This document shows positions 7,921 to 9,290 of a stretch of 9,290 nt of DNA, one piece after another (the first letter of the stretch is position 1; each line of letters starts with the position of its first letter). The translations under genes and the position numbers were made by a program. The stretch spans positions 1 to 9,290 of the forward strand of contig JBOHRF010000194.1 of NCBI GenBank assembly GCA_050732575.1. The letters are read 5' to 3'. The notes beneath the pieces are model-generated. The model was not told the origin of the DNA, did not search any database, and saw nothing but the letters and a program-made list of their open reading frames with translations. The DNA is from JBBDWZ01 sp050732575 (GTDB lineage Bacteria; Gemmatimonadota; Gemmatimonadetes; Longimicrobiales; RSA9).

Positions 7921-8631
7921 TCAAGCCGAAGCAGTGGAGTCGATCACGAGGTCGCGCACGTCCAACATGGGAACCAATTCCTCATCCACCTGGAGCATCT
8001 TGGGACCGAGCGGCACTTCGCTGCCATCGGCAGCGGCGTCCCACTCTATGGCCCGGCCCAAACGCACCTGATCATCCGGATGATGCCAGGAGAGGGGCGC
8101 CACCACTGGTACCAGCAATTCGCCGAACTCGAAGTCGCGGAATTTCGGGCCTGCTTTCACGCGTGCGGGCGCCCAGAGCAGGTCGCGCAGCCGCTTGGGC
8201 TCTTCGAGATGGACTTCCGCGAGCTGCGCGAATGGAATCAGCGTGTATTGACCGGCGGCAAACACTTCCAAGCGCGGTCCCAGCCGAGCGTCCGCATCCG
8301 CTATGGAGCGGAACGGCTGACCGTTCAACGAGCCTGAAACCGGCGCGCCAACATTGGGCGAGGTCACCGAATTCGACTGAAACATCTGCTGGCGGATTTT
8401 CTCGCCGTGTAGCGCGCTGCGGTACAACAGCGCGCCCATGCCGGCTTCTTTGCTGCTGTCAGCTATGATGTCGAGTTGCTTGGCAGCCCGCTCGAACTCA
8501 CCGGCAAAACAAAGAAGCTCGAACAGAAAGGTGCGGGCTCGAACGTTTGCGGGATCGGCACGCAACGTCGAGCCCAGCGCCTGCACGGCTTCATCCAGCC
8601 GGCCCGCCTGATACAGTGCCTGGGCATTCAT
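7921..8631 (-). CDS. tagJ: T6SS accessory protein TagJ (ImpE/HsiE family)
   Basis: The 236-residue product matches the ImpE family. An N-terminal helical, TPR-like part (ALYQAGRLDEAVQAL at 5-19, then ANVRARTFLFELLCFAGEFERAAKQLD at about 28-54) is followed by FRSIADADARLGPRLEVFAAG (about 107-127), RLRDLLWAPARVKA (147-160), FEFGELLVPVVAP (167-179) and a segment resembling RLGRAIEW. In P. aeruginosa the homologue HsiE1 binds the N-terminus of the sheath protein HsiB1 (TssB) and interacts with ClpV1. It is proposed to help recruit the ATPase to the sheath. TagJ is found mainly in one class of T6SS, and its position directly after hcp is the H1-type arrangement. It is predicted cytoplasmic, with no signal peptide. 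Its stop codon lies just before the tssA start, so the two are probably translated together. Confidence 0.93.
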   Translation of the reverse strand: MNAQALYQAGRLDEAVQALGSTLRADPANVRARTFLFELLCFAGEFERAAKQLDIIADSSKEAGMGALLYRSALHGEKIRQQMFQSNSVTSPNVGAPVSGSLNGQPFRSIADADARLGPRLEVFAAGQYTLIPFAQLAEVHLEEPKRLRDLLWAPARVKAGPKFRDFEFGELLVPVVAPLSWHHPDDQVRLGRAIEWDAAADGSEVPLGPKMLQVDEELVPMLDVRDLVIDSTASA

Positions 8632-8643
8632 GACGGTCCGGCT

Positions 8644-8648
8644 CTCCT
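8644..8648 (-). promoter_or_regulatory. Ribosome binding site of tagJ
   Basis: AGGAG on the minus strand lies directly after the hcp stop codon and 12 nt upstream of the tagJ ATG (8631-8629). The match is strong, the spacing slightly long. It supports independent translation initiation of tagJ after hcp. Confidence 0.5.
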
Positions 8649-8649
8649 G

Positions 8650-9132
8650 TTACAGCTTCTTGTTGGCCTTGATGTCCCAGCCGGACTCAACGCCCTTGGC
8701 GGCGGCACCCTTCTCCGACTGCTCCTTGTAGGCAAGCTTGATCTTGGAGAAGTTCATGGTGACGTTCTCGGTCAGCTTGTCCTCACCGCCGCTGCCGCCC
8801 GTGCTCAAGCTGGAGATCAGCACGTCGGTCATGGTAATCGTCAAATATTCGAGCGGATTATCACCGGCCTTGCGTACGACCAGAATGGCCTCCGGAATGT
8901 GTTTGCCGGCGGCGCAGTGATAGAATAGCTCGGTCGAAGCAATGTCGACCCATTTGGTCAGAGAGATATCCTGCACATTGACCTTCCCGCTGCCGCCGCC
9001 GCCTCCTGCGTGACTGCTCGCGCTGTTGCTCGCGCCCCAGCTCCAGGCCAGAACATCGACTTCACCACCATGCTTATGGTCTTTCGCCTCGCCCTTAATA
9101 CCGGTGAGCTTCAGGAACATGTCGACAGCCAT
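8650..9132 (-). CDS. hcp: T6SS inner tube protein Hcp (TssD)
   Basis: This 160-residue protein is of normal Hcp length. It begins MAVDMFLKLTGIKGEAKD and continues with the family landmarks: VDVLAWSWG (26-33), the Gly-rich loop HAGGGGGSGKV (41-51), VQDISLTKWVD (53-63), GKHIPEAILVVRKAG (76-90), STGGSGGEDKLTENV (110-124) and GWDIKANKK near the C-terminus. Hcp hexamers stack into the tube inside the TssB/TssC sheath. They are expelled on contraction, and some carry or chaperone effectors in the ring lumen. No C-terminal effector domain is fused. I chose the ATG at 9132 because the family's conserved N-terminus starts there. An upstream in-frame TTG at 9165 would only prepend a non-conserved stretch. 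The gene follows tssC after a structured 122-nt gap and is followed by tagJ after 18 nt. Confidence 0.97.
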   Translation of the reverse strand: MAVDMFLKLTGIKGEAKDHKHGGEVDVLAWSWGASNSASSHAGGGGGSGKVNVQDISLTKWVDIASTELFYHCAAGKHIPEAILVVRKAGDNPLEYLTITMTDVLISSLSTGGSGGEDKLTENVTMNFSKIKLAYKEQSEKGAAAKGVESGWDIKANKKL

Positions 9133-9140
9133 TGTCGTTA

Positions 9141-9144
9141 CCCC
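9141..9144 (-). promoter_or_regulatory. Candidate ribosome binding site of hcp
   Basis: GGGG (within TGGGGTAA on the minus strand) lies 8 nt upstream of the ATG at 9132-9130. This is a modest Shine-Dalgarno match at a good distance. It supports that ATG over the in-frame TTG at 9165-9163, which would add 11 residues not typical of Hcp. Confidence 0.45.
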
Positions 9145-9165
9145 ATTTCTCAAGGTGATTGGCAA

Positions 9166-9185
9166 CCCGCACAGCTTTGCGCGGG
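9166..9185 (-). repeat. Second, smaller hairpin just upstream of hcp
   Basis: Positions 9166-9172 can pair with 9179-9185: five GC pairs, then a G-U wobble on the minus-strand RNA, then one GC pair, around a 6-nt loop. It lies 33 nt upstream of the hcp ATG and 5 nt downstream of the larger inverted repeat on the transcript. Its role is unknown. It could be part of the hcp leader structure or a 5' end stabiliser after processing. The stem is short enough to occur by chance in GC-rich DNA. Confidence 0.35.
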
Positions 9186-9190
9186 ATCGA

Positions 9191-9241
9191 GCACTGCCTG
9201 GAGCCGACTGCCGCGGCCCTGTGCCACGGCAGTCGGAGTGC
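9191..9241 (-). repeat. Long inverted repeat (hairpin) between tssC and hcp
   Basis: A perfect 10-bp inverted repeat, 9204-9213 against 9227-9236 (CCGACTGCCG / CGGCAGTCGG), encloses 13 nt. Inside it, 9215-9217 can pair with 9223-9225 after one mismatch. Outside it, 9191-9195 (gcact) can pair with 9237-9241 (agtgc), leaving an 8-nt one-sided bulge at 9196-9203. On the minus-strand transcript this would be a strong GC-rich stem 14 nt after the tssC stop. No run of U follows it, so a classical intrinsic terminator is not supported. A leaky attenuator, or a stem that protects the hcp mRNA end, would fit better. Its function is inferred. Confidence 0.6.
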
Positions 9242-9254
9242 TACCACGTCATCA

Positions 9255-9290
9255 TCAGCCTGCCGGCTGCGGGAGATCGGCAACCAGGCG
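9255..9290 (-). CDS. tssC: Partial T6SS sheath large subunit TssC (C-terminal tail only)
   Basis: Reading the minus strand in from the right edge gives an open frame of 11 codons, RLVADLPQPAG, followed by TGA at 9257-9255. TssC proteins (VipB/HsiC/ImpD family) commonly end in a strand of the type L-R-L-V-(S/A)-x-L-P, so this matches the expected last residues. The gene upstream of hcp in H1-like T6SS clusters is also tssC. TssC forms the contractile sheath together with TssB around the Hcp tube in the cytoplasm. Only the tail is visible, so nothing can be said about the N-terminal segment that ClpV may contact. The call rests on a short motif plus synteny. Another protein ending this way is possible but unlikely here. 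Confidence 0.72.
   Translation of the reverse strand, partial: RLVADLPQPAG

Noticed and set aside
7851..8468. A 205-codon plus-strand frame across the tagJ/tssA junction.
   Set aside because: It is Arg/Pro-rich with no family resemblance, and it is antisense to two recognised genes.
9133..9165. An extended Hcp start at the TTG at 9165.
   Set aside because: Hcp proteins begin with the M-A-x-D-M-F-L-K motif, which starts at 9132. The added residues are not conserved, and an ATG with a ribosome site is available.
9208..9225. TGGCAC-like sequence on the minus strand upstream of hcp, considered as a sigma-54 (-24/-12) promoter because some hcp operons depend on RpoN.
   Set aside because: The -12 GC element is missing at the required spacing, and the match lies inside the inverted repeat stem-loop. 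Only half of the consensus is present.
9095..9283. A 62-codon minus-strand frame across the tssC-hcp gap, as a possible small gene.
   Set aside because: It overlaps the tssC end and the hcp start in another frame, runs through both inverted repeats and has no recognisable features. The gap looks like a leader region, not a gene.

Overview
The window holds one co-oriented gene block on the minus strand and is almost entirely coding. It is the sheath, tube, baseplate and recycling part of a type VI secretion system (T6SS). In transcription order, from high to low coordinates, it contains: the last 11 codons of tssC (sheath), hcp/tssD (inner tube), tagJ/impE (accessory), tssA (assembly chaperone/cap), tssE, tssF and tssG (baseplate), and tssH/clpV (AAA+ sheath-recycling ATPase). 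The genes appear intact, apart from tssC, which is cut by the window edge.

The DNA is GC-rich (about 60% by eye) and the protein families are proteobacterial. The order tssC-hcp-tagJ-(tssA)-tssE-tssF-tssG-clpV is that of the Pseudomonas aeruginosa H1-T6SS (HsiC1, Hcp1, HsiE1, HsiF1, HsiG1, ClpV1), except that tssA lies between tagJ and tssE instead of ahead of tssB. That points to a T6SS-i system of the TagJ-containing class in a proteobacterium, probably gamma or beta. I cannot name the genus from the sequence.

Layout: 9255-9290 is the tssC tail. 9133-9254 is the only sizeable non-coding gap (122 nt) and carries two inverted repeats upstream of hcp. 8650-9132 is hcp and 7921-8631 is tagJ. 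6155-7915 is tssA, a long form with a VasJ-like C-terminus. 5664-6158, 3830-5671 and 2790-3866 are tssE, tssF and tssG, which overlap one another or their upstream neighbour. 45-2768 is clpV. 1-44 is the 3' flank of clpV and contains a perfect hairpin.

How the genes work together: TssE, TssF and TssG form baseplate wedges on which the Hcp tube and the TssB/TssC sheath polymerise, with TssA assisting assembly. After contraction, ClpV disassembles the sheath, and TagJ is thought to link ClpV to the TssB side of the sheath. The membrane-complex genes (tssJ, tssK, tssL, tssM), tssB, vgrG, PAAR, effectors and immunity genes are not here and would be expected in the flanks. I found no novel enzyme, mobile element, CRISPR array or RNA gene. 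The points of interest are the tssA position and type, and the structured tssC-hcp gap.
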